Assembly (NCBI GenBank): GCA_052144935.1
Contig: JBKQPR010000179.1
Location: 1-64,000 of the forward strand
DNA: 64,000 nt
Direction: 5' to 3'
Origin: JOPF133 sp052144935
GTDB taxonomy: Bacteria; Acidobacteriota; Terriglobia; Bryobacterales; Bryobacteraceae
Shown here: piece by piece, positions 57,298 to 64,000 of the stretch
Position numbering within the stretch: position 1 is the first letter of the stretch
How the letters are laid out: the number at the start of each line of letters is the position of its first letter
Position numbers and translations under genes: made by a program
Notes under the pieces: model-generated
Told to the model about the DNA's origin: nothing
Databases searched by the model: none
The model's input: the letters and a program-made list of their open reading frames with translations, nothing else

Positions 57298-58317
57298 ATG
57301 CCAACTCTGATTGGCGCTTTTATCGGTTGCGCCGCATGGTTCGTGCTGCGGTTTTTGCTGATGGGCGTGTACACCGTGGACCAGAACGAGCGCGCCGTCA
57401 AGACCAGTTTTGGACGGGCCGTGCGGGTTCCCGGCAACAAGACCACACTCAACGATCCCATCGCGGAGTTTCTCCTTCCGGAAGAACGTCCGCGGTACGC
57501 CTACCCGCAGGTCCGCGTGGTTCCGCCCGGCGGACCCTACTTCAAAATGCCCTGGGAGAAGATCCGCAAGGTCTCCATCGCCACCATGACCATAAACATG
57601 GCGGTCGATCTCGAAGACCCTCGCGCCAACGACGGCGGCACTCGTCTGGAAGGCGTTACGAAAGACCAGCTCAACACCGGCTTGACCGGGCAGATCCGCT
57701 ACCGCGTCAGCGAGGCCAACCTGTACGCGTTCCTGTTCGGCATCAAGAAGCCGTTCGTGCATGTTCTGGCATACTTCGTTTCCGTGCTGCGGCAGCGCAT
57801 TGCCAATTTCGAAGCGAAGCCCGTCGCCCTGCCTGCCGATGCCGCCCAGGCCGCCAATCCGGATGCCGCCGTCTCGTTGGCCACTGGCGAAATGACCGGC
57901 ATTTCGATCAACGACCTGCGCAAGAATCTCCGCGACCTGAACGAGTACATGGACGTCGAGTGCCGCGCCACACCGGCGCGCTACGGCGTCATCTTCGACG
58001 CCTCCCTGATCACCGGCATCGACCCGCCGCCGGACGTGGAGTCGGCACTGGCGGCCATCAACACCGCCCACAACCAGGTGTCCAGCGACATCAGCCTGGC
58101 GCAGGCCTCCGCCGATCAGCGCGTGGTGCAATCGCGGCGCGCGGTGGAGATCGAAACGCTCCGTGCGCAAGCCGAGGTGGAACCGGTCAAGTCCCTGGCC
58201 GCGGAGCTCGCCGCGCTGCACAAAGGCGGCCCCAATGTTCTGGGCGCCTATTTGAGAAACGTGCGGTTGGCGCTCTTCGACAAGGCGCAGCAAATCTACC
58301 TGGAGGCTGGAAAGTGA
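57298..58317 (+). CDS. SPFH/band-7 domain membrane protein 1
   Basis: A 339-aa protein. The ATG at 57298 follows GAGGTG. One N-terminal helix (LIGAFIGCAAWFVLRFLLMG) is followed by the SPFH entry YTVDQNERAVKTSFGRAVR, VRVVPPGGPYFKMPWEKIRKVSI, then the SPFH core and a coiled-coil (QVSSDISLAQASADQRVVQSRRAVEIETLRAQAEVE). A 20-residue Ala/Asp-rich insert lies near 180-200. SPFH proteins form ring-like membrane scaffolds (HflK/C, stomatin, flotillin). It shares one base with the next gene (TGATG), which is also SPFH, so they likely form a hetero-oligomer. Confidence 0.9.
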   Translation: MPTLIGAFIGCAAWFVLRFLLMGVYTVDQNERAVKTSFGRAVRVPGNKTTLNDPIAEFLLPEERPRYAYPQVRVVPPGGPYFKMPWEKIRKVSIATMTINMAVDLEDPRANDGGTRLEGVTKDQLNTGLTGQIRYRVSEANLYAFLFGIKKPFVHVLAYFVSVLRQRIANFEAKPVALPADAAQAANPDAAVSLATGEMTGISINDLRKNLRDLNEYMDVECRATPARYGVIFDASLITGIDPPPDVESALAAINTAHNQVSSDISLAQASADQRVVQSRRAVEIETLRAQAEVEPVKSLAAELAALHKGGPNVLGAYLRNVRLALFDKAQQIYLEAGK

Positions 58318-59282
58318 TGGAATCGCCCATGGTGGTAATCCTGTCGACGGCACTGATTGTGTTTGTCGGCCTCTTCATCGCCGAGCCCTTGCTGCTGGCG
58401 ATATGCCGCATCTTCGGTCTCTACGCGATCGTGCAAGAGCGGAGCTGCCGCGTGTATGTGCTCTTCGGAAAGGTGGCCGGCGTGATCGATGAGCCGGGCC
58501 TGCACTTCCTGCCCTCCAAGCTCGGATTGTCGGCGCTCTTCATCAACATCCTGGGGTCCTGCTATGTTCTGGATCTTCGGCTGGACCAGGAGTATCTGCG
58601 CAGCCAGCCGGTCAACTCGGAGGAGGGCGCGCCCATGGGAATCGGCATCTGGTATGAGATGTGGATCAGCGACCCGTTGAGTTTCCTGTTCAAGAACACC
58701 GATCCGCGCGGCTCCCTGCGCGCCAACCTGAGCAACGCCACGGTGCGCTGCCTGAGTAACATGCCGTTGGCGGAAATGCTGCAGACGCGCCATAACATGA
58801 GCCAGACGGTTCGGGCCGAAGTGACCAGCAAGTCCACCGAGTGGGGGTACCAGCTCGGCTCGGTCTACATCCGCAAGGTGCACTTCCGCGATGCCGGCAT
58901 GATCCGGCAAATCGAGGAGAAAGTGGTCAATCGTCTTCGCCAGGTGACTTCCGCCATCAAGCAGGCCGGCGCCAACCAGGTGAGTGTGATCACCAGCTCG
59001 GCCGAGCGGGAGGCCGCTATTGAGTTTGCCAAGGCGGCCGCCATCCGTCCCGGCACCCTGGGGCAAGCCTTCCAGGAAATCGCGCAGGTGCCGGCCGTCG
59101 CCGATGCTCTGTTCGAGGTTCTGGAGACGCAGAGGATGCTGGCCTCGAACGCGCGGATCGCGCTGCTTCCCGGCGGCCCGCACGCCAGGATGCTGGCGAA
59201 CCTGATGGCGGCGGAGAGTGGCACCCTGCATTTCACGCCGCCCACCAAACCGGCGGCGCCGGCAGCGCCCGCGCAGACTTAG
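58317..59282 (+). CDS. SPFH/band-7 domain membrane protein 2
   Basis: A 321-aa partner of the upstream SPFH protein. An N-terminal helix (VVILSTALIVFVGLFIAEPLLLAICRIFGLY) precedes AIVQERSCRVYVLFGKVAGVIDEPGLHFLPSKLG, then the SPFH core (RLDQEYLRSQPVNSEEGAPMGIGIWYEMWISDPLSFLF; TRHNMSQTVRAEVTSKSTEWGYQLGSVYIRKVHF) and a C-terminal helical region with a Pro/Ala tail (TPPTKPAAPAAPA). The HflC-like EWGYQLGSVYIRKV motif places it in the stomatin/HflC branch. No HflX or FtsH gene is nearby. Confidence 0.9.
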   Translation: MESPMVVILSTALIVFVGLFIAEPLLLAICRIFGLYAIVQERSCRVYVLFGKVAGVIDEPGLHFLPSKLGLSALFINILGSCYVLDLRLDQEYLRSQPVNSEEGAPMGIGIWYEMWISDPLSFLFKNTDPRGSLRANLSNATVRCLSNMPLAEMLQTRHNMSQTVRAEVTSKSTEWGYQLGSVYIRKVHFRDAGMIRQIEEKVVNRLRQVTSAIKQAGANQVSVITSSAEREAAIEFAKAAAIRPGTLGQAFQEIAQVPAVADALFEVLETQRMLASNARIALLPGGPHARMLANLMAAESGTLHFTPPTKPAAPAAPAQT

Positions 59283-59689
59283 GCGAGCGCCGTGGCACGG
59301 AGGTGTGACCGCCGGGTGTCCGCGCCAGGCCGAAAGCGGCCATCCGCGCGGCGCCGCCGCCCGGTGTTCGACGCAGCGACAATCGTCGCCGCTACAGCAT
59401 GCTAACCGATCTCGCACGCCTTGGCCGTAGAGCGGAGACCGCCTGTCAGTTTCAGGACATGCTCGCCGACCTCAAGCATCAGATCGCGCGGAAGGCGGCC
59501 CTGCACGCACAGGCGTCTTTTGTGATCGATGGTCTCGCACTCCAGTCCCTGGCCGCTTAACGGCTCCCCGGCTTCTGGGGCACAATGCAAATGCAAAGGT
59601 TGGTTTGAAATGCGACGCCTTCTCAAAGACCTAACATCAAGGCGCGGGGAGCCTCCGGAACAGTACCGTCAGTGTAAGATGAAGAGATT
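59283..59689. other. 407-bp gap after the SPFH pair, no secure gene
   Basis: A minus frame at 59402-59626 encodes LECETIDHKRRLCVQGRLPR and DLMLEVGEHVLKLTGGLRST with natural-looking composition, but it has no good start or known domain. The rest is featureless. It borders the ISL3 scrap. Confidence 0.35.
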
Positions 59690-59905
59690 AGAGGATGCTT
59701 ATCGCTTTCCTGGATTCAGACCGAGCCGATGGGTGTGGGGTGTGTTTGGAGATCCCCAGGTTCGGCTCATGGTCTTGGAGCGAGAGCAAAAAAAACAGTT
59801 TGCGGCGTTTGCGGGCAAGAGCACCGGACATTTTACGACCGCAAGACACGGCTCGTGCGGGACCTTTCCTGCGGGGATACGCGCGTGTATCTCGAGGTAG
59901 GCCGA
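59690..59905 (+). mobile_element. 5' scrap of an ISL3-family transposase
   Basis: One plus frame gives KKTVCGVCGQEHRTFYDRKT then RLVRDLSCGDTRVYLEV, the N-terminal zinc-binding region of ISL3 transposases (CxxCG...YDRKxRxxRDLxxGxxRVYLEV). The DDE domain and ends are gone; the sequence runs into an unrelated minus-strand gene tail. The companion frame with YRFPGFRP and VFGDP is the usual out-of-frame shadow of such elements. Confidence 0.7.
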
Positions 59906-59964
59906 GCGTTTAGGGCGGAGCGGAGGGCGGGGTCCTCCGAAAAATCCGCCCTGCCCAGCCGTCA

Positions 59965-60252
59965 CCGGGAGGTCTCCGGCGACTTCTTGGCCGGCTCGAA
60001 TTCGTAATCGAACTCGATCTTCTCGCGGGTCGGCAACCGCAGCCGCATCCGGGGCGCCTCCAGGGGTTCCACCTCCAACTCATCGCCCAAGCAGTCCAGC
60101 GTCACCACCTCCGCCAGCCGGGTTTCCACCCAACGCCTACGGCGGCCAGTGCCTTCCTCCCCACACTCTGCCCGGCCTCGCCGATCTCCAAGGCGCGCCG
60201 GAACGCCGCCTCGCGGTCTTCGCTGCGAAACACATACAGCCCCTCTTCCCAA
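59965..60252 (-). pseudogene. C-terminal fragment resembling a DUF4288-type protein
   Basis: Minus-strand frames give LYVFRSEDREAAFRRALEIG and, after a shift, RRWVETRLAEVVTLDCLGDE then LEVEPLEAPRMRLRLPTREK and a stop at 59962. Entry FRSxxxEAAxxRALExG followed by WxETRxxEVxxLDxLGDELE recalls DUF4288-like small proteins. It is fused directly to the broken istB, so its 5' end was lost. Assignment is tentative. Confidence 0.45.
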
Positions 60253-60254
60253 TT

Positions 60255-60451
60255 GCGGATCCCGCGGCCTTGCGATCGCGTTCCTCTACCTCTCCTTTCA
60301 GCAATGCCTCCAAATAGCTCAAGTGCGTTTGCTTTTCTTTCACCGCCTGCTCCGCCGATCGGGCGAACTGTCCGCCCACCGTCGGCAGTCGCAGTTGCCT
60401 GGCATCCTACCGTATCGCGGCCTCGTGCAGGGGTTGGACTGGGGCGCTCAT
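60255..60451 (-). mobile_element. istB: IS21-family istB remnant, N-terminal part
   Basis: From the ATG at 60451, overlapping the istA stop (ATGA), it reads SAPVQPLHEAAIR-stop, then QLRLPTVGGQFARSAEQAVK and THLSYLEALLKGEVEERDR. This is the N-terminal helical region of the IS21 helper ATPase. A premature stop and loss of the AAA+ part make it dead. It joins a foreign fragment near 60255. Confidence 0.75.
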
Positions 60452-61375
60452 TGGATCACCTCCGTCACTACCGGACCCAGTGGGCGCCCCGGCCGCAGCC
60501 GGTCGTAGTCCTCCAGCCTGGGCTGCGGCCGGTCATAGCGATTCAGTGCCCCGATCTGTGCCGGGGCCGCTGACGTTCGGTAGATAGCGAACCGCGCCTA
60601 CGTCCGAACACCCCAAACTCCAGCGCTTCTTCCACCGCCCGGCGGACTCGCGCCTCCCTGTGTTCCCGTGCCAGCAGAAGCACGTCGATCGTCGCCCGCG
60701 TGCCCTCCTGCTTTCCCTGCCGTTGCCGCAACACCTCCCAGAACCGGTCGTAGCTGGCCGGCCATCCCCCGCGCGCCCGGCATTGCTCCAGCGCCGTTGA
60801 GCCGGCCAACGCTCCCGGCTTCTTCGTCAGCACGTCCAGATAATGCTCCAACTCCAGTACCTTCTTATGCCGCTCATAACCTCGCTCATGCCGGCCCCAC
60901 TCCTGGCCTGGTACCAGATCTCCACATATGCCGAGTAAACCTTCACCACCGCCTCCGTGCCCACCGGCAATGGCGCCGAATAGAAGTTCGTCAGCGCCTT
61001 CGCGCATCCGCTGCCGTCGATGGCCGGAAAGTGCAGCGAGGCCAAGTCGAAGCCTTCCGCAGCCAACGGCGGTAAGTGTTCCGCTCGGTGAGCATGGCCG
61101 CCCCGAATCGGCTGCGCGCGACCCGCAATCACGCGGCTCTCCTCTTCCTTCGACCTCGCCGCCAGCAGCAGGTTCAACTCTGCCAGATCCCGGACCTTCG
61201 GCACAGGCACAAGATAGTTCCGCCGGAACTGCCCGCCTTCGCCTTCCACCCCGCCCTTCTCGTGCCCCCCCGGCGTGCAGAACTCCGACTCGAATCCCCA
61301 GCGAACGGAACGCGATGAACCGCGCCGTCTCCTCCCATGGATGGGCAAGCCATTCGAGCCATCAATGAACTCCGT
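60448..61375 (-). mobile_element. istA: IS21-family istA remnant, C-terminal half, frameshifted
   Basis: Minus-strand frames carry RFIAFRSLGIR-like start, then EKGGVEGEGGQFRRNYLVPV, FDLASLHFPAIDGSGCAKAL, YSAYVEIWYQAR, LELEHYLDVLTKKPGALAGS, YDRFWEVLRQRQGKQEGTRA and, at the end, YDRPQPRLEDYDRLRPGRPL before the stop at 60448. These are the rear part of the DDE domain and the beta-barrel/C-terminal region of IS21 transposase. The N-terminal HTH and most catalytic Asp residues are missing and at least two shifts are present. Confidence 0.85.
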
Positions 61376-61390
61376 CCCGGTGAGACTAGC

Positions 61391-63154
61391 TCAATAACGG
61401 TAAATCGTGATGTGCACGATGGAAGGGTCGATCCCGAAGCGAAGCCCCTGGCCAGACTGGTTCAGCTTGGCTCGCTCCACCAAGCTATACTCGAGCGACG
61501 TGTCGTCGCCGTTCAGCCGGCGGCCCGGAACCCAGCGGCCATCCACGTACCTGCCCTCTTCAAGCGTCGAAATGGATGCCGTCTTGGGACCGGGCGTATT
61601 GGGATGGAAGGTGATCTGCGCACCGGACCCCATGATGATGAACTCGTCGGGACCCGTCGAGATGAACATCGCATAGCCGGTGGATGAGGCAAACGCGCCC
61701 TGTTCGAATGGAACGCCGGTCTGACCGCGCCCGCCGGCTGCCTGCTGCGCTCCTGCCTGTGCTCCCGCCCGCCCGGCTGGCTGCCCGGGCGCCTGCTGGT
61801 TCCCCGTCGGCGCCCCGGGTCCCCGTCCCCGCTTAAGCTCGAACGTGTAGCCGCCCAATTCCACGCTCTCGGATTGCTTGTCGGGGACCAGCACGGCTGC
61901 GCTGATCGTGCCCTTCGATTGCCCTTCGAGGATCAGCGGCGCAAGCTGCCCGAGCACGTCATAGGCGCGCGCCAGCGGCGTGGAGCCGTCCGCGGAACGC
62001 TCATAGGCGAACGGCGAAAAACCCATCAGGGCGTGTCTGCCGAACGCCCACACCGCATAGCCCGGGTCGGGCCGGGTTTCCGGGATGAACAGAGGGTTGC
62101 CCGCACGGTGGAACAGCGAGGCCCACTCAGAGAAGACCGGCCGGTAAATGCACGGCGTCAGGATATCGATGTGCGGTGCGGCGGCCTGCCAGATGTTCAG
62201 CGTATCGGCAAGTGCCGCGCCGCTCGAGTACTGCCCAACCCAGTCGCCCAGCGCCGCATTGACGAACGTCGGAATGGGATATTCCGCTTTCCCGGCTGCA
62301 GCCACCTGGTCCATATAGCGGGCGTAGTACCACGACATGAAGATTCCATCGCCCCTGCGGTCGCTGCCGAAGACCTCCCGCCAGGTCCCGGAAGTCTTGT
62401 TGCCGTTCGCGGCCCACTGCTGGCGAATCTCCGGAATCAGAGAGTCGCGGTTCTTCGCCAGGTAATCTATCAGCTCTTTGGGGACCGGGCCGTTGAGCGC
62501 CTTTTCCGCCTCCGGCGCGTGGTCGCGGAAAGTGCCGCGAATGCCGACTTCATTTTCGACCTGCATCATCAGAACGGTCTGGTCTTTTCCATCGACCTCG
62601 CGCACGTGCCGCATGAGAGCCCTGTAAGCGTTGGCGTCGGCCTTCCAGTTAGCCTCGTAGAACACCGACATCATATTTAGATTGTTACCGTTTTCATCCA
62701 CCAGCAGAGGATGCTGTTTCGTGTCCTTCTTAATCCATGGCGGCGCGTAAGTGGACGTACTGTTCTTCCAGCTTCCGAACCACAACAGCATCAGGCGGAG
62801 GTTATGCTTCCTGGCATCGCGGATCACGCCATCGACCAGTGAGAAATCAAACTTACCGGGCTCGGGTTCGATCAGTTCCCAGGACACCGCAACCAGAACC
62901 GTGTTGACGTGCGATGCCACGAGCCTGGACCAGTAGGGATCCAGGTACTCCAGGTTGGACGAAGCCGAATTGGCCAGTTCCGCTGCCAGGGCCAGATAGG
63001 GCCGTCCATCTACGATGAGCTGTGTGGCGTTCCCGCGTTTCTCCAGGTGAGGTACGGAAGCGCGCTCAGGCGCATTCACCTGCGCGACCGCTGCGAGCGC
63101 GGCCAGGATCACTGCGCCCACAATCGAAAGGTGGGTCTTATTCATCGTCATCAT
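61391..63154 (-). CDS. secreted DUF5597/GH35-like beta-galactosidase
   Basis: A 587-aa exported glycosidase: signal peptide KTHLSIVGAVILAALAAVAQ, then a TIM barrel of the GH35/GH42 clan (HLEKRGNATQLIVDGRPYLALAAELANSSS-like start; VNTVLVAVSWELIEPEPGKFDF; LMLLWFGSWKN). The acid/base Glu is in MMQVENEVG near residue 205, the nucleophile in NPLFIPETRPD near 355. The C-terminal DUF5597-type beta-domain is interrupted by a Gly/Gln/Ala-rich linker near 455-495. It probably acts on plant or microbial galactosides. It starts 4 bp after the CHASE2 gene stop on the same strand. Confidence 0.92.
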   Translation of the reverse strand: MMTMNKTHLSIVGAVILAALAAVAQVNAPERASVPHLEKRGNATQLIVDGRPYLALAAELANSASSNLEYLDPYWSRLVASHVNTVLVAVSWELIEPEPGKFDFSLVDGVIRDARKHNLRLMLLWFGSWKNSTSTYAPPWIKKDTKQHPLLVDENGNNLNMMSVFYEANWKADANAYRALMRHVREVDGKDQTVLMMQVENEVGIRGTFRDHAPEAEKALNGPVPKELIDYLAKNRDSLIPEIRQQWAANGNKTSGTWREVFGSDRRGDGIFMSWYYARYMDQVAAAGKAEYPIPTFVNAALGDWVGQYSSGAALADTLNIWQAAAPHIDILTPCIYRPVFSEWASLFHRAGNPLFIPETRPDPGYAVWAFGRHALMGFSPFAYERSADGSTPLARAYDVLGQLAPLILEGQSKGTISAAVLVPDKQSESVELGGYTFELKRGRGPGAPTGNQQAPGQPAGRAGAQAGAQQAAGGRGQTGVPFEQGAFASSTGYAMFISTGPDEFIIMGSGAQITFHPNTPGPKTASISTLEEGRYVDGRWVPGRRLNGDDTSLEYSLVERAKLNQSGQGLRFGIDPSIVHITIYRY

Positions 63155-63157
63155 GCC

Positions 63158-64000
63158 CTACAGCATACCGCGCATATTCTGAAGGTCAAGACGTTCGGGT
63201 ATTTCGGTTATGTTATTGAACTCCGAGTTATGTTGATGGGCTATCAACGACCCGCTCAACCCAAAAAACGCCGGCATCCACGCGTAACGCGCTGCGTCGC
63301 GAAATCGCATTCCAGACAGAATGGTATCCACGGTGAGCGCCTCCAGCGTGACGCCCGCCATCCTCCCGCTCCCCACCGGTACCCGATGAACGTCTTCCGA
63401 GGCGAGATAATCTCCGCCAACCAGGATCAGCCGGCCGCGAAAGGACTCCGGCGACCGTGTCGCGCGATTCGCCGCGTCTTTCCAGGAGATGCGGCGAAAT
63501 TGATCGGTCCGGGCCGAGTAATCAAGCCAAAACTGCTGGACGCCGTCCGGCTGGAACTGGTACTTGGCCACGGCAGACGCGGCCCAGGTAGGCCGGCCAG
63601 CACCCGAGCGGTCGGGGTACAACGTCCGGCCGCGGCGGATTATGCCATCGCTGTCCTGGTCGAGGTTGATGAACGCAAACAGGGAATTCAGCCGCTGCGC
63701 TCCCAGTGCGGCGCCCAAGATGCCCGCTACGCATTCGGCACCCACGGTTTCGCCGGAGGGATCGGAATACAAACCGAGGGTCGTTTGTTCCGCGTGACGC
63801 AGCACGAGGTTGGAAAAGGCCCGCGAGCGGCTCCAGGATTCCGGCAAAAGGAAATCGATTGCAATTGAGCGGGCCCCGGCCTCAAGAATGCGCTCCAGCA
63901 CAGATGCAAACTCGTCGGCGCGGCTGGCCAGGGGTGTCTCGTTCAGCGAGGGCTCATCCACCAACCCCAGAACAATCCGCCCGTCAGGGGGCCTCCTCGG
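63158..64000 (-). CDS. CHASE2-domain protein, partial at the window edge
   Basis: The frame continues past base 64000, so the N-terminus is missing. It shows the CHASE2 extracytoplasmic sensor: DGRIVLGLVDEPSLNETPLA, ARSIAIDFLLPESWSRSRAF, then FAFINLDQDSDGIIRRGRTL, FRGRLILVGGDYLASEDVHR and GVTLEALTVDTILSGMRFRD. In CHASE2 proteins this is followed by two or three membrane helices and a kinase or cyclase domain. Here only AWMPAFFGLSGSLIAHQ follows before a short odd tail and a stop, so the output part is lacking; the gene may be truncated. Confidence 0.8.
   Translation of the reverse strand, partial: PRRPPDGRIVLGLVDEPSLNETPLASRADEFASVLERILEAGARSIAIDFLLPESWSRSRAFSNLVLRHAEQTTLGLYSDPSGETVGAECVAGILGAALGAQRLNSLFAFINLDQDSDGIIRRGRTLYPDRSGAGRPTWAASAVAKYQFQPDGVQQFWLDYSARTDQFRRISWKDAANRATRSPESFRGRLILVGGDYLASEDVHRVPVGSGRMAGVTLEALTVDTILSGMRFRDAARYAWMPAFFGLSGSLIAHQHNSEFNNITEIPERLDLQNMRGML

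Noticed and set aside
59402..59626. 74-aa minus-strand ORF after the SPFH pair
   Set aside because: No ribosome site or recognised domain; it could be a remnant, but cannot be supported.

Overview
The window looks like a chromosome segment of an Acidobacteriota bacterium of the Bryobacterales/Solibacter group. This rests on three things: two proteins with the TIGR03437-type domain expanded in Solibacter, a large orphan duplicated FtsX-type permease of the acidobacterial ADOP kind, and high GC content. This placement is from memory of the families; no database was searched. No rRNA, tRNA or CRISPR array was seen.

Region 1 (68-1366) is a PLP-dependent DegT/DnrJ-type enzyme with a Tat-like leader. 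Region 2 (1493-27891) is a near-complete type VI secretion system (T6SS) locus. The minus-strand block reads tssB-tssC-hcp3-hcp2-hcp1-tagJ-tssA-tssE-tssF-tssG-vgrG-DUF6931. The plus-strand block reads a TssB-TssC fusion, tssK1, tssK2, tssL, tssM and a PAAR tip protein. Two Pro-rich minus-strand genes are interleaved. The locus has spare or modified parts: three Hcp paralogues (one with a long poly-Gly insert), two TssK, a sheath-like fusion lacking the TssC C-terminus, and a tail-anchored 855-aa protein with at least 13 copies of a GEFTRLL-like motif. No tssH (ClpV) or tssJ is present here.

Region 3 (28498-37650) holds the ADOP permease, two secreted proteins (one TIGR03437), a membrane-protein/AraC-GyrI pair, and a large secreted beta-helix protein. 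Region 4 (37651-40900) is a graveyard: a copied tail of the AraC-GyrI gene, a transposase scrap, a HAMP-repeat kinase fragment, an inverted receiver-linker scrap probably from the same kind of kinase, and a frameshifted MscS channel. Region 5 (40998-54625) is mostly housekeeping: glutamate dehydrogenase, an IS630-type HTH protein, a glycosyltransferase coupled to a sigma-54 activator, RlpA, threonine dehydratase, alanine racemase, an NlpC/P60 peptidase overlapping a dipeptide epimerase (murein peptide recycling), and a GNAT acetyltransferase. GC-rich short-period repeat arrays fill several gaps.

Region 6 (54650-61380) has a secreted protein whose duplicated 3' tail was split by an insertion carrying a deleted vapBC remnant, next to an HTH gene plus a frameshifted partner of a conserved unknown family. 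It also has an SPFH gene pair and IS21/ISL3 scraps. Region 7 (61391-64000) has a DUF5597/GH35-like glycosidase and a CHASE2-domain gene running off the edge.

Several broken genes differ from an intact frame by one base in a homopolymer. Recent decay and assembly error cannot be told apart from sequence alone.
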